Shown: positions 38,448-46,788 of the stretch, piece after piece
Numbering within the stretch: the first letter of the stretch is position 1
Layout of the letters: each line of letters begins with the position of its first letter
Assembly (NCBI RefSeq): GCF_913776855.1
Contig: NZ_CAJYQD010000004.1
Span: 1 to 56,576, forward strand
DNA from: an uncultured Sphingomonas sp.
GTDB lineage: Bacteria; Pseudomonadota; Alphaproteobacteria; Sphingomonadales; Sphingomonadaceae
Reading direction: 5' to 3'
DNA length: 56,576 nt
Position numbers and translations under genes: made by a program
Notes under the pieces: generated by a model
The model's database searches: none
What the model was told of the DNA's origin: nothing
What the model saw: the letters and a program-made list of their open reading frames with translations, nothing else

Positions 38448-39938
38448 CTACCCGCCCAGCGCCTTTTGCCGCCGCCGCTGGACCGACGATCCCAGCCCGA
38501 TCGCCTCGCGATACTTGGCTACGGTTCGCCGGGCGATATCGAAGCCCTTGGCATTGAGCAGTTCGACCAGCGTGTCGTCGGACAGGATCTTCTTGGGATC
38601 CTCGTTCGCGATCAGCGTGCGGATCGCGTCCTTGACCGCCAGTGCCGACACCGCTTCGCCGCCATCGGCCGACTGGATCGCCGAGGTGAAGAAATATTTC
38701 AGCTCGAACAGCCCGCGCGGGCAGGAGAGATATTTGTTCGAGGTCACCCGGCTGACGGTGGATTCGTGCATCTCGATCGCTTCCGCCACCTTGGCCAGCG
38801 TCAGCGGGCGGAGATGGGCGACGCCCTGGCGGAAGAATGCCTCCTGCTGCTTCACGATCTCGGTCGCGACCTTCAGGATGGTGCGCTGGCGCTGGTCGAG
38901 TGCCTTGACCAGCCAGTTGGCGCTGGCGAGGCAGTCGGACAGCCATGCCTTGGACGATTTGTCGCCATTGGCGCTGAGTTCGGCGAAATAGCCGCGATTG
39001 ACCAGCACGCGTGGCAGGGTCGCGCCGTTGATCTCGACCGCCCAGCCATCCTTGCGCGGTGCCACGAACAGGTCGGGCACGACCGACTGGGTGCGTTCCC
39101 CGCCGAAGCGGCAGCCGGGCTTGGGGTCGTAGTCGCGCAGCTCGCGGATCATGTCGGCCAGATCATCTTCATCGACCTGACAGATGCGGCGCAGTTGCGG
39201 CAACGCACCGCGGGCGAGCAGGTCGAGATTGTCGATCAGCCGCGCCATGCACGGATCGAAGCGGTCGACCTCCCTCGCCTGGATCGTCAGGCATTCGGCG
39301 AGGCTGCGCGCGCCGACGCCGCTGGGATCAAAGGTCTGGACGATCCCCAGCACCGCTTCGACGCGAGCGAGCGGCACGCCCAACCGATGCGCGATGTCGA
39401 GCAGCGATCCGGACAGATAGCCGCATTCGTCGATCTGATCGATGATCGCGCTGGCGATGAACAGGTCGGCGCCGGCGACGGCGGTCCCCGCCTGTTGCAG
39501 CAGATGGTCGGCGAGCGAGATGTCGTCGCTGGCGAAGGCGTCGAGGTCGGGCGCCTCGTCGAACCCGCCGCCGCCGGTCGCGGCGAGGCCCAAGCCGCCG
39601 TCGAGGGAGCCGACGCCATCCGAAGGGCTGTCGTGGTGGAAGGTGTCGCCCAGATCGAGGTCGAGCGATTCGCCGCTCGCCGCGCCGATGCCCAGCAATT
39701 CGTCCGATCCGGCGGGTTCGCCGGTCGACGCGACCGGTTCGGCGGCTTCGTAGGCGGGGCCGTCATCGTCGCTGCCGCCGCCGCCGGAATCGAGCAGCGG
39801 GTTCTTCTCGACCTCTTCGGCGATGAATCCCTCGATCTCGAGGTTCGACAGCGCAAGCAGGCGGATCGCCTGCTGCAGCTGCGGCGTCATCACCAGCGAT
39901 TGCGACTGGCGCAGGTCGAGGCGAGGGGCGAGGCTCAT
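38448..39938 (-). CDS. rpoN: RNA polymerase sigma-54 factor
   Basis: The protein is 496 residues. Region I is glutamine-rich (QSQSLVMTPQLQQAIRLLAL) and region II acidic and glycine-rich. The core-binding domain, the helix-turn-helix around HESTVSRVTSNKYLSCPRG and the RpoN box ARRTVAKYREAIGL are intact. It directs transcription from -24/-12 promoters with AAA+ activators; one such promoter lies at 25251-25266. The gene follows lptB after 5 nt. The hpf and ptsN genes that often follow rpoN are absent here. Confidence 0.96.
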   Translation of the reverse strand: MSLAPRLDLRQSQSLVMTPQLQQAIRLLALSNLEIEGFIAEEVEKNPLLDSGGGGSDDDGPAYEAAEPVASTGEPAGSDELLGIGAASGESLDLDLGDTFHHDSPSDGVGSLDGGLGLAATGGGGFDEAPDLDAFASDDISLADHLLQQAGTAVAGADLFIASAIIDQIDECGYLSGSLLDIAHRLGVPLARVEAVLGIVQTFDPSGVGARSLAECLTIQAREVDRFDPCMARLIDNLDLLARGALPQLRRICQVDEDDLADMIRELRDYDPKPGCRFGGERTQSVVPDLFVAPRKDGWAVEINGATLPRVLVNRGYFAELSANGDKSSKAWLSDCLASANWLVKALDQRQRTILKVATEIVKQQEAFFRQGVAHLRPLTLAKVAEAIEMHESTVSRVTSNKYLSCPRGLFELKYFFTSAIQSADGGEAVSALAVKDAIRTLIANEDPKKILSDDTLVELLNAKGFDIARRTVAKYREAIGLGSSVQRRRQKALGG

Positions 39939-39943
39939 GGCGG

Positions 39944-40735
39944 TTAGAGTTCGAACCCTTCGCCCAGATACAGCCGGCGGACATTGGCGTCGGCGACCAG
40001 TTCGGCGGGCGATCCGGCGAACAGCACGCGACCGTCATAGATGATGTAGGCGCGGTCGACGATTTCGAGGGTTTCGCGGACATTATGGTCGGTGATGAGG
40101 ACGCCGATACCGCGCGACTTGAGCTGGATCACCAGATCGCGAATATCGGCGATCGAGATCGGGTCGATGCCGGCGAAGGGTTCGTCGAGCAGGATGATCG
40201 TCGGATTGGCCGCCAGCGCACGGGCGATTTCGGCGCGCCGCCGCTCGCCGCCCGACAATGCCATGGCGGAGGCGGCACGCAGGCGGGTAAGGCCGAATTC
40301 GTCGAGCAGCTGTTCCAGCCGCGCGGCCCGCGCCGCCTTGTCCGGTTCGGCCAGTTCGAGGACGGCGAGGATGTTCTTTTCGACCGACAGCCCGCGAAAG
40401 ATCGAGGTTTCCTGCGGCAGATAGCCGAGGCCCAGGATTGCGCGGCGGTACATCGGCAGCGCGGTGATATCCTCGCCATCCAAAAGGATGCGGCCGGCGT
40501 CGGGTTTTACGAGGCCCATCGCGGAATAGAAGCTGGTCGTCTTGCCCGCGCCATTGGGGCCGAGCAGGCCGACGACCTCACCGCGGCCGACCGACATCGA
40601 CACGTCGGATAGCACTACCCGCTTGTCGTACGACTTGGCGATCGACACGACCGACAGGCCACGGTCCGACGGAATTTCGGCAAAGGGCCGCGCTTCGGTG
40701 GCGGGGGTCAACAGGGTGGTGTCGGGCATCGGCAA
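39944..40735 (-). CDS. lptB: LPS export ABC transporter ATPase LptB
   Basis: The protein is 263 residues. The Walker A motif is GLLGPNGAGKTTSF, the signature ALSGGERRRAEIARAL, and Walker B with the catalytic glutamate is IILLDEPFAGID, followed by the switch histidine in LITDHNVRE. It powers lipopolysaccharide extraction by LptF/G. The N-terminal 27 residues before LSVVSIAKSY are an unstructured extension; the ATG at 40729 is an alternative start. The position between lptA and rpoN is the standard alphaproteobacterial arrangement, but a 284-bp repeat-bearing gap separates it from lptA. Confidence 0.94.
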   Translation of the reverse strand: MPMPDTTLLTPATEARPFAEIPSDRGLSVVSIAKSYDKRVVLSDVSMSVGRGEVVGLLGPNGAGKTTSFYSAMGLVKPDAGRILLDGEDITALPMYRRAILGLGYLPQETSIFRGLSVEKNILAVLELAEPDKAARAARLEQLLDEFGLTRLRAASAMALSGGERRRAEIARALAANPTIILLDEPFAGIDPISIADIRDLVIQLKSRGIGVLITDHNVRETLEIVDRAYIIYDGRVLFAGSPAELVADANVRRLYLGEGFEL

Positions 40736-40906
40736 CGTCCTGATCGCTTGGGCGATGGGTATCGGGGCGTTGGCGCCGCGACTTTGGCAGGATTATTGCA
40801 GGGGATGGGCGGAAAAGGGAAGAGTCGATCGGTGGTTCGGGCAGGGAGTGCGGTAAAAACCGGGCCAGCTGCACGCAAAGTCCGATCCATGTTCTTTTGC
40901 CCAAGG

Positions 40907-40989
40907 CGTCATCCCAGCGGAGGCTGGGATCTCCTGGTCGTAGCGCGGGACAGGAGCCGGTTGAGGCCCCAGCCTTCGCTGGGGCGACG
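40907..40989. repeat. Dispersed hairpin repeat, family B copy 2
   Basis: The left arm CGTCATCCCAGCGGAGGCTG, the core GACAGGAGCC and the right arm GCCCCAGCCTTCGCTGGGGC match the copies at 4899 and 48951. It lies inside the lpt gene cluster, in the 284-bp space between lptA and lptB; the rest of that gap has no gene that I can see. Confidence 0.82.
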
Positions 40990-41019
40990 GTTCGGCTCAA
41001 GCGTTTCGATCGCTAAGCC

Positions 41020-41562
41020 TTAATTCCGCTTGGGCACCGAGAAGCGGCCGGTAACGCGCCCGCCGCTCTGCTGCACGCCGCCGCCCGGCGCCGGGGTGCT
41101 GCCGACGCCCGATCCGTCGATCGTCGCGCGCCCGGTGTCGAGGTCGATCGACAGCCGCCCGCCGTTCAGCGTGTTGGCCCCCTGCGTCAGCCGTACCCCG
41201 CCGATCATCGTCACGACGCGGCGGTTGATGTCGTACACGGCGAAGCGGGATTTCGCGGTCTGGTCCGGCCGGGTCAGCGTTACGCTGCCGGTCGCGTCGA
41301 TCCGGGTCGCCTGTGGCGCGCCATCGGTGATCTGCCCGCTATAGGCGATGACCACGCGGTCGGCGGTCAGCGTCATGGTCGACTGGCGGAACACCGCGCC
41401 GCCGGTGAAGACCGCGCGCTGCTGCTTGTCCTGCAGTTCGATGGCGTTGGCGGATACGTCGATCGGCGCGTTCGAATCGTGCCGCGTCTGCGCCGGGGCC
41501 GAACCCGCGATCGAAAGGAGGCCGAAAGTGGCGATCAGGCCGGGGAGCGCGGAACGAATCAT
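41020..41562 (-). CDS. lptA: LPS transport periplasmic protein LptA
   Basis: A 180-residue protein with a signal peptide (MIRSALPGLIATFGLLSIAG, cleaved near APA-Q). The OstA-like beta-jellyroll is seen in VSANAIELQDKQQRAVFTG, MTLTADRVVIAYSG and the RVVTMIGGVRLTQGANTLNG repeats. LptA polymerises into the periplasmic bridge that carries LPS to LptD. It follows lptC after 6 nt. The Gly/Gln-rich C-terminal tail is low-complexity. Confidence 0.9.
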   Translation of the reverse strand: MIRSALPGLIATFGLLSIAGSAPAQTRHDSNAPIDVSANAIELQDKQQRAVFTGGAVFRQSTMTLTADRVVIAYSGQITDGAPQATRIDATGSVTLTRPDQTAKSRFAVYDINRRVVTMIGGVRLTQGANTLNGGRLSIDLDTGRATIDGSGVGSTPAPGGGVQQSGGRVTGRFSVPKRN

Positions 41563-41568
41563 GGGCGA

Positions 41569-42207
41569 CTATTTCGTGCGTGCGAGGTCGATGCGCAAGC
41601 GCGCATTGCCGGTCAGGCGCACGGTGCGCGCTTCGAGATCGGCATCGAGCCGGTCGCCGCTGAAATTCCCCATCGACGTGGTGCCGGTGACCGCGCTGCC
41701 GCTTTGCAGCTTGCGGGTCTTCAGGTCGACGGTCGCGTTGACGGTGTCGAGCGAGTAGCCATTGGCCGCGCGGAACTGGATCGGGCCCAGCACATCGACC
41801 TGTTCGGACCGCATGTCATAGCGTCCGCGCGGCGCGGTGAGGCGGGCGGGACCGTCGGGCAGGCGGATGCCGGCGGCCAGCTGCTGCAACTGCACCACCG
41901 GTTCGGCCGAACTCTTCTGTACTGCCGAGCCGGCGTCGAGGACGAAGGGCTGTCCCTTAGCATCCTGTCCGCGATATTCGGCGGCGCGCAGGCGCATCCG
42001 TTCCTGCGCGACATCGACCTTGTTCTTGTCGAGGACGAAGCTGGTATCGCCACGCATGAACAGCGGCGCCATGACCAGGAACGCGGCCAGCACGCCGATG
42101 GCGATCGGCAAGGCGACCATCAACAGCGCGATCAGCCGGTCATGCGCGCTGCCAGGCGCAGCGCGGCGCTGCCGACGCGTTCGTTCCTGGCGGGCGATGT
42201 CCGACAT
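41569..42207 (-). CDS. lptC: LPS export protein LptC
   Basis: A 212-residue bitopic membrane protein. One TM helix at about residues 26-47 follows a basic N-terminus (RQERTRRQRRAAPG). The periplasmic domain is an OstA/LptC beta-jellyroll with repeated strand pairs (YDMRSEQVDVLGPIQF, then YSLDTVNATVDL). It links the LptB2FG complex to LptA. It starts 10 nt after the rnd gene, giving an rnd-lptC-lptA unit. Confidence 0.87.
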   Translation of the reverse strand: MSDIARQERTRRQRRAAPGSAHDRLIALLMVALPIAIGVLAAFLVMAPLFMRGDTSFVLDKNKVDVAQERMRLRAAEYRGQDAKGQPFVLDAGSAVQKSSAEPVVQLQQLAAGIRLPDGPARLTAPRGRYDMRSEQVDVLGPIQFRAANGYSLDTVNATVDLKTRKLQSGSAVTGTTSMGNFSGDRLDADLEARTVRLTGNARLRIDLARTK

Positions 42208-42216
42208 CGGGCTTCC

Positions 42217-42837
42217 TTACATGTGCGCGAAGATATCGGTTTCCGGCCAGCCGGCGATGTCCAGCCGTGCGCGGTGCGGCAGGAAGTCGAAACAGGCCTG
42301 TGCCAGCTCGGTACGCCCCTCGCGGTCGAGCCGCTTGGCCAGTTCGGTGCGCAGCGCGTGAAGGAAACGCACGTCCGACGCGGCATAGTCGCGCTGTGCC
42401 TCCGACAGGACCGGGCCGCCCCAGTCGGACGACTGCTGCTGCTTGGAAATATCCTGTCCGAGCAGTTCGCGGACCAGCTCCTTCAGGCCGTGGCGGTCGG
42501 TATAGGTGCGCACCAGCCGCGACGCGATCTTGGTGCAGAAGACCGGGGCGGCGACGACGCCCAGATAATATTCGATCGCCGCCAGGTCGAACCGGCCGAA
42601 ATGATAGAGCTTTACGCGGGTCTGGTCGGCCAGCACCGCCTTCAGGTTCGGCGCGGCATAGGTGCTGCCGGGGTTGAAGCGGACGAGATGCTGGTCCTCG
42701 CCGCCGTCAGACAGCTGCACGACGCACAGCCGGTCGCGCGGGGTGATGAGGCCCATCGTCTCGGTATCGACGGCGATGTCGGCACCGGGCGCGAAGACGT
42801 CGGCGGGCAGGTCTTCTTCGTGGAAGTAAACGGTCAT
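42217..42837 (-). CDS. rnd: Ribonuclease D-like 3'-5' exonuclease
   Basis: A 206-residue DEDDy exonuclease. Exo I is IAVDTETMGLIT, Exo II lies around LYHFGRFDLAAIEYY and Exo III is SEAQRDYAASDVRFLHAL. The HRDC domains of E. coli RNase D are missing, as in most alphaproteobacterial short forms. It trims tRNA and small RNA 3' ends. It is the first gene of the rnd-lptC-lptA operon. Confidence 0.88.
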   Translation of the reverse strand: MTVYFHEEDLPADVFAPGADIAVDTETMGLITPRDRLCVVQLSDGGEDQHLVRFNPGSTYAAPNLKAVLADQTRVKLYHFGRFDLAAIEYYLGVVAAPVFCTKIASRLVRTYTDRHGLKELVRELLGQDISKQQQSSDWGGPVLSEAQRDYAASDVRFLHALRTELAKRLDREGRTELAQACFDFLPHRARLDIAGWPETDIFAHM

Positions 42838-42907
42838 CGGATGCGCCTAGCGGTTGGAGCAGGGTTTGCAAACTCGCTCACGCGAGTTTTGCGGTGCCGG
42901 CAACGCC

Positions 42908-43723
42908 TCAACGAGAAGCCTCGCGTTCCATGGCTTCCCTCGCCAGGCGTTTCCGTGCCTTGGACCGGCGCGATACGATGTTGAGCGTCTCCACGCCGGC
43001 GGAAAAGGCCATGGCGGCATAGATATAGCCCTTGGGCACATGCACGCCGAAGCCGTCGGCGATCAGGACCGCGCCGATCATCAGCAGGAAGCCCAGCGCC
43101 AGCATGACCACGGTCGGGTTGGCGTTGATGAAGCGCGCCAGCGGGTCGGCGGCGACCAGCATGATCCCGACGGTCACGATGACGGCGGCCATCATGATCG
43201 GTACCTCGTCGGTCATGCCGACCGCGGTCAGGATCGAATCGATCGAGAACACCATGTCGAGCGCGACGATCTGCGCGATCGCCGCGCTGAAGCCGATCGC
43301 GGCCGCGCCCTTCTTGTCCAGCGTATCGCCGCTCGGTTCTTCGTCCATCGTGTGATGGATTTCCTTGGTCGCCTTCCACACCAGGAACAGCCCGCCCGCG
43401 ATCAGGATCAGGTCGCGCCACGAAAAGGCGGTTTCGAAGGTCGGGCGACCATAGCCGTCGGCCGCGCCCTGAATGCCCAGGTCGAACACCGGCGTGGTGA
43501 GCGACACGATGAACGCGATCATCGACAGCAGCAGCAACCGCATGACCAGCGCCAGCCCGATCCCGATTCGCCGCGCGAGTTGCTGCTGGTGCGCGGGCAG
43601 CTTGTTCGAGAGAATCGAGATGAAGATCAGGTTGTCGATGCCGAGAACCACCTCCAGCACGACTAGCGTCAGGAACGCGGCCCACGCGGTGGGGTCGGTC
43701 AGAAGTGCGAAAATGGTATCCAT
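42908..43723 (-). CDS. TerC family membrane protein
   Basis: A 271-residue protein with about seven TM helices. Characteristic acidic-helix motifs are [20 protein letters not shown] and [18 protein letters not shown], each with the paired acidic residues of the TerC/YkoY family, recently tied to metal (manganese) export coupled to protein secretion in other bacteria. The ATG at 43723 is preferred to the one at 43750. The C-terminus is basic and cytoplasmic ([14 protein letters not shown]). It is divergent from the cold-shock gene. Confidence 0.9.
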   Translation of the reverse strand: MDTIFALLTDPTAWAAFLTLVVLEVVLGIDNLIFISILSNKLPAHQQQLARRIGIGLALVMRLLLLSMIAFIVSLTTPVFDLGIQGAADGYGRPTFETAFSWRDLILIAGGLFLVWKATKEIHHTMDEEPSGDTLDKKGAAAIGFSAAIAQIVALDMVFSIDSILTAVGMTDEVPIMMAAVIVTVGIMLVAADPLARFINANPTVVMLALGFLLMIGAVLIADGFGVHVPKGYIYAAMAFSAGVETLNIVSRRSKARKRLAREAMEREASR

Positions 43724-43930
43724 GGGGCGAATCTGTGCCGGTTTCGCCACAATTGTACAAGGTTCGGGACGACGGGACGCATTGCTGCGGCGAAATTGGT
43801 TTGGGCCTGCGGTGTTTTAGGCTATGGCAGGGGAGTGGCACCCGGTTTGGCGGTGCCCGGACACCTGCGTTTTTCGCTCGACGCTTGGGTTTACGATGAA
43901 GTTGGGCGAACCGGGAAGACGAACAGGGCA

Positions 43931-44767
43931 ATGAGTTTCGATCGAGGACGGCGCGGCGAGCGCGGTGGGCGCGGCAGGGACAAGCGCGACGGTTTTGGTG
44001 ACGAAGGCGGCAGCTACGGCGGCGGTGGCTTCGGCGGCGGCTTCGGCGGCGATCGTGGCGGTTTCGGTGGCGGCGGCTTCGGCGGCGGTGATCGTGGCGG
44101 CTTCGGTGGCGGCTATGGCGGCGGCGACCGCGGCGGCTTCGGTGGCGGTGATCGCGGCGGCTTCGGCGGCGGTGGTGGCGGCGGCTTCCGTGGCGGCGGT
44201 GGTGGCTTCGGTGGCGGCGGCGGCGGTGGCCGCGGGATGCCCCCGCAGGTCGTCGGCGAGGCAACCGGCGTGGTCAAGTTCTTCAACGCGCAGAAGGGCT
44301 TCGGCTTCGTCGTGCGCGATGACGGCGGCGAAGACGTGTTCGTTCACATCTCGGCCGTCGAGCAGGCGGGCCTCAGTGCCCTTGCCGAAGGCCAGCCGAT
44401 GGGCTTCACCCTCGTCGATCGTGGCGGCCGCATCTCGGCGACCGACCTCAAGATCGACGGCGAGCCGATGGAAGTCACCGGCGGCGGCGCTCCGCGCGAA
44501 CCGCGGGAACCCCGCGGCGGCGGCTTCGGTGGCGGCCCGCAGCGGCAGCTGACCGGCGAGCGCGCGAGCGGCGTCGTGAAGTTCTTCAACGCGATGAAGG
44601 GCTTCGGCTTCATCCAGCGCGACGATGGCCAGCCGGACGCATTCGTCCACATCTCGGCCGTCGAGCGCGCGGGTCTGCCGACGCTCAACGAAGGTGACCG
44701 GCTCGAATTTGAGCTGGAAGTCGATCGTCGCGGCAAGCACGCAGCGGTGAACCTCAACAAGCTGTGA
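43931..44767 (+). CDS. Tandem cold-shock domain protein with RGG/GGF-rich N-terminus
   Basis: A 278-residue nucleic-acid-binding protein. Residues 1-20 are basic (SFDRGRRGERGGRGRDKRDG). Residues 21-102 are almost entirely Gly with Phe, Asp and Arg in repeats such as GGGDRGGFGGG. Two cold-shock domains follow: CSD1 at about 110-173 (RNP1 KGFGFV, RNP2 VFVHIS) and CSD2 at about 205-275 (RNP1 KGFGFI, RNP2 AFVHIS), joined by a Pro/Arg/Gly linker. Ordinary bacterial Csp proteins are about 70 residues. The Gly-rich part is coded by degenerate 24-27-nt tandem repeats. An RNA chaperone or transcription antiterminator is likely. The gene is monocistronic, with a terminator at 44792-44828. Confidence 0.9.
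   Translation: MSFDRGRRGERGGRGRDKRDGFGDEGGSYGGGGFGGGFGGDRGGFGGGGFGGGDRGGFGGGYGGGDRGGFGGGDRGGFGGGGGGGFRGGGGGFGGGGGGGRGMPPQVVGEATGVVKFFNAQKGFGFVVRDDGGEDVFVHISAVEQAGLSALAEGQPMGFTLVDRGGRISATDLKIDGEPMEVTGGGAPREPREPRGGGFGGGPQRQLTGERASGVVKFFNAMKGFGFIQRDDGQPDAFVHISAVERAGLPTLNEGDRLEFELEVDRRGKHAAVNLNKL
44010..44240 (+). repeat. GGC-rich tandem repeat coding for the Gly/Phe/Arg-rich region
   Basis: Imperfect units of the type GGCGGCTTCGGTGGCGGTGA and TCGTGGC recur about eight times with variable spacing inside the cold-shock gene. Units differ by multiples of three, so the frame is kept. Such arrays tend to expand and contract by slippage. Confidence 0.75.
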
Positions 44768-44791
44768 GGTTCTCGCTTCGGCGATGAAATC

Positions 44792-44828
44792 GGGGCCGGC
44801 TGTCCGTTGGGATAGCCGGCCCTTTTTC
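44792..44828 (+). terminator. Rho-independent terminator of the cold-shock gene
   Basis: The stem GGCCGGCT/AGCCGGCC around a 12-nt loop is followed by CTTTTTCG, about 25 nt after the stop. Confidence 0.87.
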
Positions 44829-44890
44829 GTTTGGGACCGGTGCCGCGGCACACCCGCCGATCGGCCCTACTCAGCCATGGGAGACGGATG

Positions 44891-45247
44891 ATGGAGCGGG
44901 CAACGCCAAACCTGCCGTCGCGCGATTTTACGGTGACGTCGGCTTTTTATGCCAAGCTGGGCTTCGTCGAGGGCTGGCGCGATTCGGGATGGATGATCCT
45001 GACGCGCGGCGACCTGCAGCTGGAGTTCTTCGCATGGCCGGACTTCGATCCGACGACCAGCGGCTATGGCAGCTGCCTGCGACTCGATGATGTCGATGCC
45101 TTTTATGCGATCGCGCAGGCCGCCGGGGTGCCCGAGCAGGCCACCGGTTTTCCCCGGCTGCAGCCGCCGGTGCCGCAGAACGGGTTGCGGATCGGGGCGC
45201 TGCTCGATCCCGATTGCTCGTTGTTGCGGTTGATCCAGAATCCTTGA
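44891..45247 (+). CDS. VOC-superfamily protein (bleomycin-resistance-like fold)
   Basis: A 118-residue protein. The N-terminus ATPNLPSRDFTVTSAFYAKL is a beta-alpha-beta unit of the vicinal oxygen chelate fold, and LEFFAWPDFDP with LRLDDVDAFY gives the second half. Small sphingomonad members bind bleomycin or act on unknown substrates; family membership alone does not show resistance. GGGAGACGG precedes two adjacent ATGs (44888 and 44891). Ordinary codon use. Confidence 0.82.
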   Translation: MERATPNLPSRDFTVTSAFYAKLGFVEGWRDSGWMILTRGDLQLEFFAWPDFDPTTSGYGSCLRLDDVDAFYAIAQAAGVPEQATGFPRLQPPVPQNGLRIGALLDPDCSLLRLIQNP

Positions 45248-45277
45248 GAGGTGCGGCTGGTACATTCGCCGGGCCGG

Positions 45278-45316
45278 GGTTCTCGACAAGCTCGCAGCTG
45301 CTCGAACCGAACGGAG
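45278..45316. repeat. Dispersed inverted repeat, family A, truncated copy 4
   Basis: GGTTCTCGACAAGCTCGCAG followed by CTGCTCGAACCGAACGGAG is the right half of the family A element. It lies between the convergent VOC and membrane-protein genes. Confidence 0.65.
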
Positions 45317-45320
45317 CAAC

Positions 45321-45779
45321 TCAGGTTTGCGGATAGCCGAGCCGGTGGGCAAGCCCGCCCCCGCACATGCCTGCAACGCAATATCCCGCGAGCATGAACA
45401 GGTCGCTGCGATCGATCGCGGACCAGGGTGCCTCCCCGGCGAGCTCCGGCAGTGCCATGACGATGCCGATGATCGCGCCGGCAACCAGACCGAACGCCAG
45501 CGCATCGGCCAGGCTGTGTCGCTGCCAACGCTGGGCGAGCCTCCACAGCGGCAGGCCGACTGCGAGGCACATCGGGATCGCGAGGAACGATCCGACGACG
45601 ATGCACAGGACGAAGAAGGATAGAGGGGGCCAATGTGCGGGCAGGCCTATGTGCGGATTGGCCAGTATCGGTCCCAACTGCCATAGCACGACATTGACGG
45701 TTACGCCGACCACCGCGACGAGGCAGAGGATTGCCACCCGGTGGCCAAGTGATGGGGTCGGATCGATATCGCTGGTCAT
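45321..45779 (-). CDS. Hypothetical four-TM membrane protein
   Basis: The protein is about 152 residues from the ATG at 45779. Four hydrophobic helices are evident (VAILCLVAVVGVTVNVVLW, then FFVLCIVVGSFLAIPMCLAV, ALAFGLVAGAIIGIVMAL and FMLAGYCVAGMCGGGLA). No family recognised. Its start overlaps the desaturase stop by 4 nt, so it is probably co-expressed with the desaturase and might be an accessory membrane factor, but this is inference only. Confidence 0.65.
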   Translation of the reverse strand: MTSDIDPTPSLGHRVAILCLVAVVGVTVNVVLWQLGPILANPHIGLPAHWPPLSFFVLCIVVGSFLAIPMCLAVGLPLWRLAQRWQRHSLADALAFGLVAGAIIGIVMALPELAGEAPWSAIDRSDLFMLAGYCVAGMCGGGLAHRLGYPQT

Positions 45780-46705
45780 GCGACCTGTCCTTTTGCGATC
45801 CGCCGTGGATGTACCCGCCGCAGCCCCGCACGCGGCGGCAGGTGCGCCGGTTCGTTCAGCGCGCTGACCCAGCCGACCCGGCGCAGCGCCAGCAACAGCC
45901 ACCAGCCCGGATCATGCTGGCCCGGCAAGATCCCCAGCCGCGCCGATTCGGGAAAGGCGTGGTGGTTGCCGTGCCATGCCTCGCCAAAGGTGAGGAGGGC
46001 GGCGGCGGGCAGGTCGTGGCCCTGCACGCCCGCGCCGTCGATCACCCAGCCCTGCGGACCGGTGCGATGGGTGATGTGGCCGACCAGCCAATGGCCGGTG
46101 ACGCCGACCGCGACACGGACCGGTATGCCCCAGACCAGCCACGGCAGACCGCCGATCGACCAGAACAGCAATGCCCAGGGGAGTTGCTGCGCCATCCAGC
46201 TCGCCTCCAGCCAGTGCAGGAAGCGGTCGTCGCGCAGATAGGGTTCGGGCACGAAGCGCGGCGGATGGTCGAGGTCGAGCCGGCAATGCATCTGCCACCA
46301 CGCATCCTTCGCCATCGGGGCGCGATGGGCGTGGAGCGGGTGGCATTCCGGCTGGCGCTGTGCCCAGTCGCGCATGTCGTGCAGCCGGACCATGCTGAGC
46401 GGCCCGGCCATTCCGACCAGCGTGCCCAAATAGACGAGCAGCCGTTCGAGCCAGCGCGGTGCGACGAAGCTGCGATGGATCAGCAACCGATGCAGCCCGA
46501 CGGAGTGGCCGGCGCACAACGTGATGCCGCTGGTCACGAGGAACAACGCCACGCTGCCAAAGGTGACATGGAACGGCGCGAGGGTCAGCGCGGCCAGCGT
46601 CATGCCGCCGATCCACAGCGATCGCCCCGGCGCCCAGCGCACCTGCCCATGGACGGCGTTGCTGGTCGCGGTCGCCTTCATCCGCAGCGTCGAACGGTCA
46701 TCCAT
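45776..46705 (-). CDS. Acyl-CoA/fatty acid desaturase
   Basis: A 309-residue membrane di-iron desaturase. Hydrophobic helices flank the histidine boxes HRLLIHRSF (HxxxxH) and HGNHHAFPES (HxxHH); the middle box seems to be the His residues around VRLHDMRDWAQRQPECHPLH. The family inserts double bonds in acyl chains and thus tunes membrane fluidity. The start is set at the ATG at 46705, preceded by GGGGGC; an ORF to 46759 would run over the palindromic operator at 46723-46738. A divergent ArsR/SdpR-type regulator lies next door. Confidence 0.87.
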   Translation of the reverse strand: MDDRSTLRMKATATSNAVHGQVRWAPGRSLWIGGMTLAALTLAPFHVTFGSVALFLVTSGITLCAGHSVGLHRLLIHRSFVAPRWLERLLVYLGTLVGMAGPLSMVRLHDMRDWAQRQPECHPLHAHRAPMAKDAWWQMHCRLDLDHPPRFVPEPYLRDDRFLHWLEASWMAQQLPWALLFWSIGGLPWLVWGIPVRVAVGVTGHWLVGHITHRTGPQGWVIDGAGVQGHDLPAAALLTFGEAWHGNHHAFPESARLGILPGQHDPGWWLLLALRRVGWVSALNEPAHLPPRAGLRRVHPRRIAKGQVA

Positions 46706-46722
46706 GTCGCCCCCTTCGGTAA

Positions 46723-46738
46723 TTAGGAAATAACCTAA
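46723..46738. promoter_or_regulatory. Palindromic operator candidate between desaturase and SdpR-type regulator
   Basis: TTAGG-AAATAA-CCTAA is a perfect 5-bp inverted repeat with 6-nt spacer inside an AT-rich 40-bp island. It lies 18 nt from the desaturase start and about 50 nt upstream of the regulator start. Position and symmetry fit a winged-helix dimer site that could control both genes. Confidence 0.6.
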
Positions 46739-46788
46739 ATAACGAAGCATGTTTGTCAAGGCGGCACGCGGTGCCTATCTGTGGCGCC

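Noticed and set aside
38364..39947. 527-codon plus-strand frame over rpoN
   Set aside because: Shadow of rpoN; the RpoN box and region I are on the minus strand.
44010..44240. Repeats as a possible CRISPR array
   Set aside because: Units are imperfect, have no unique spacers and lie in frame within a cold-shock gene; no cas genes are present.
42834..44264. Arg/His-rich frame antisense to the cold-shock gene
   Set aside because: It is the complement of the GGC-rich repeat, giving repetitive His/Arg with no natural domain.
44891..45247. Bleomycin resistance determinant
   Set aside because: VOC-fold membership alone does not show drug binding, and there is no resistance-gene context.
46706..46759. 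Longer N-terminus of the desaturase
   Set aside because: It would place coding sequence over the AT-rich palindromic operator and has no ribosome-binding site; the ATG at 46705 has one.
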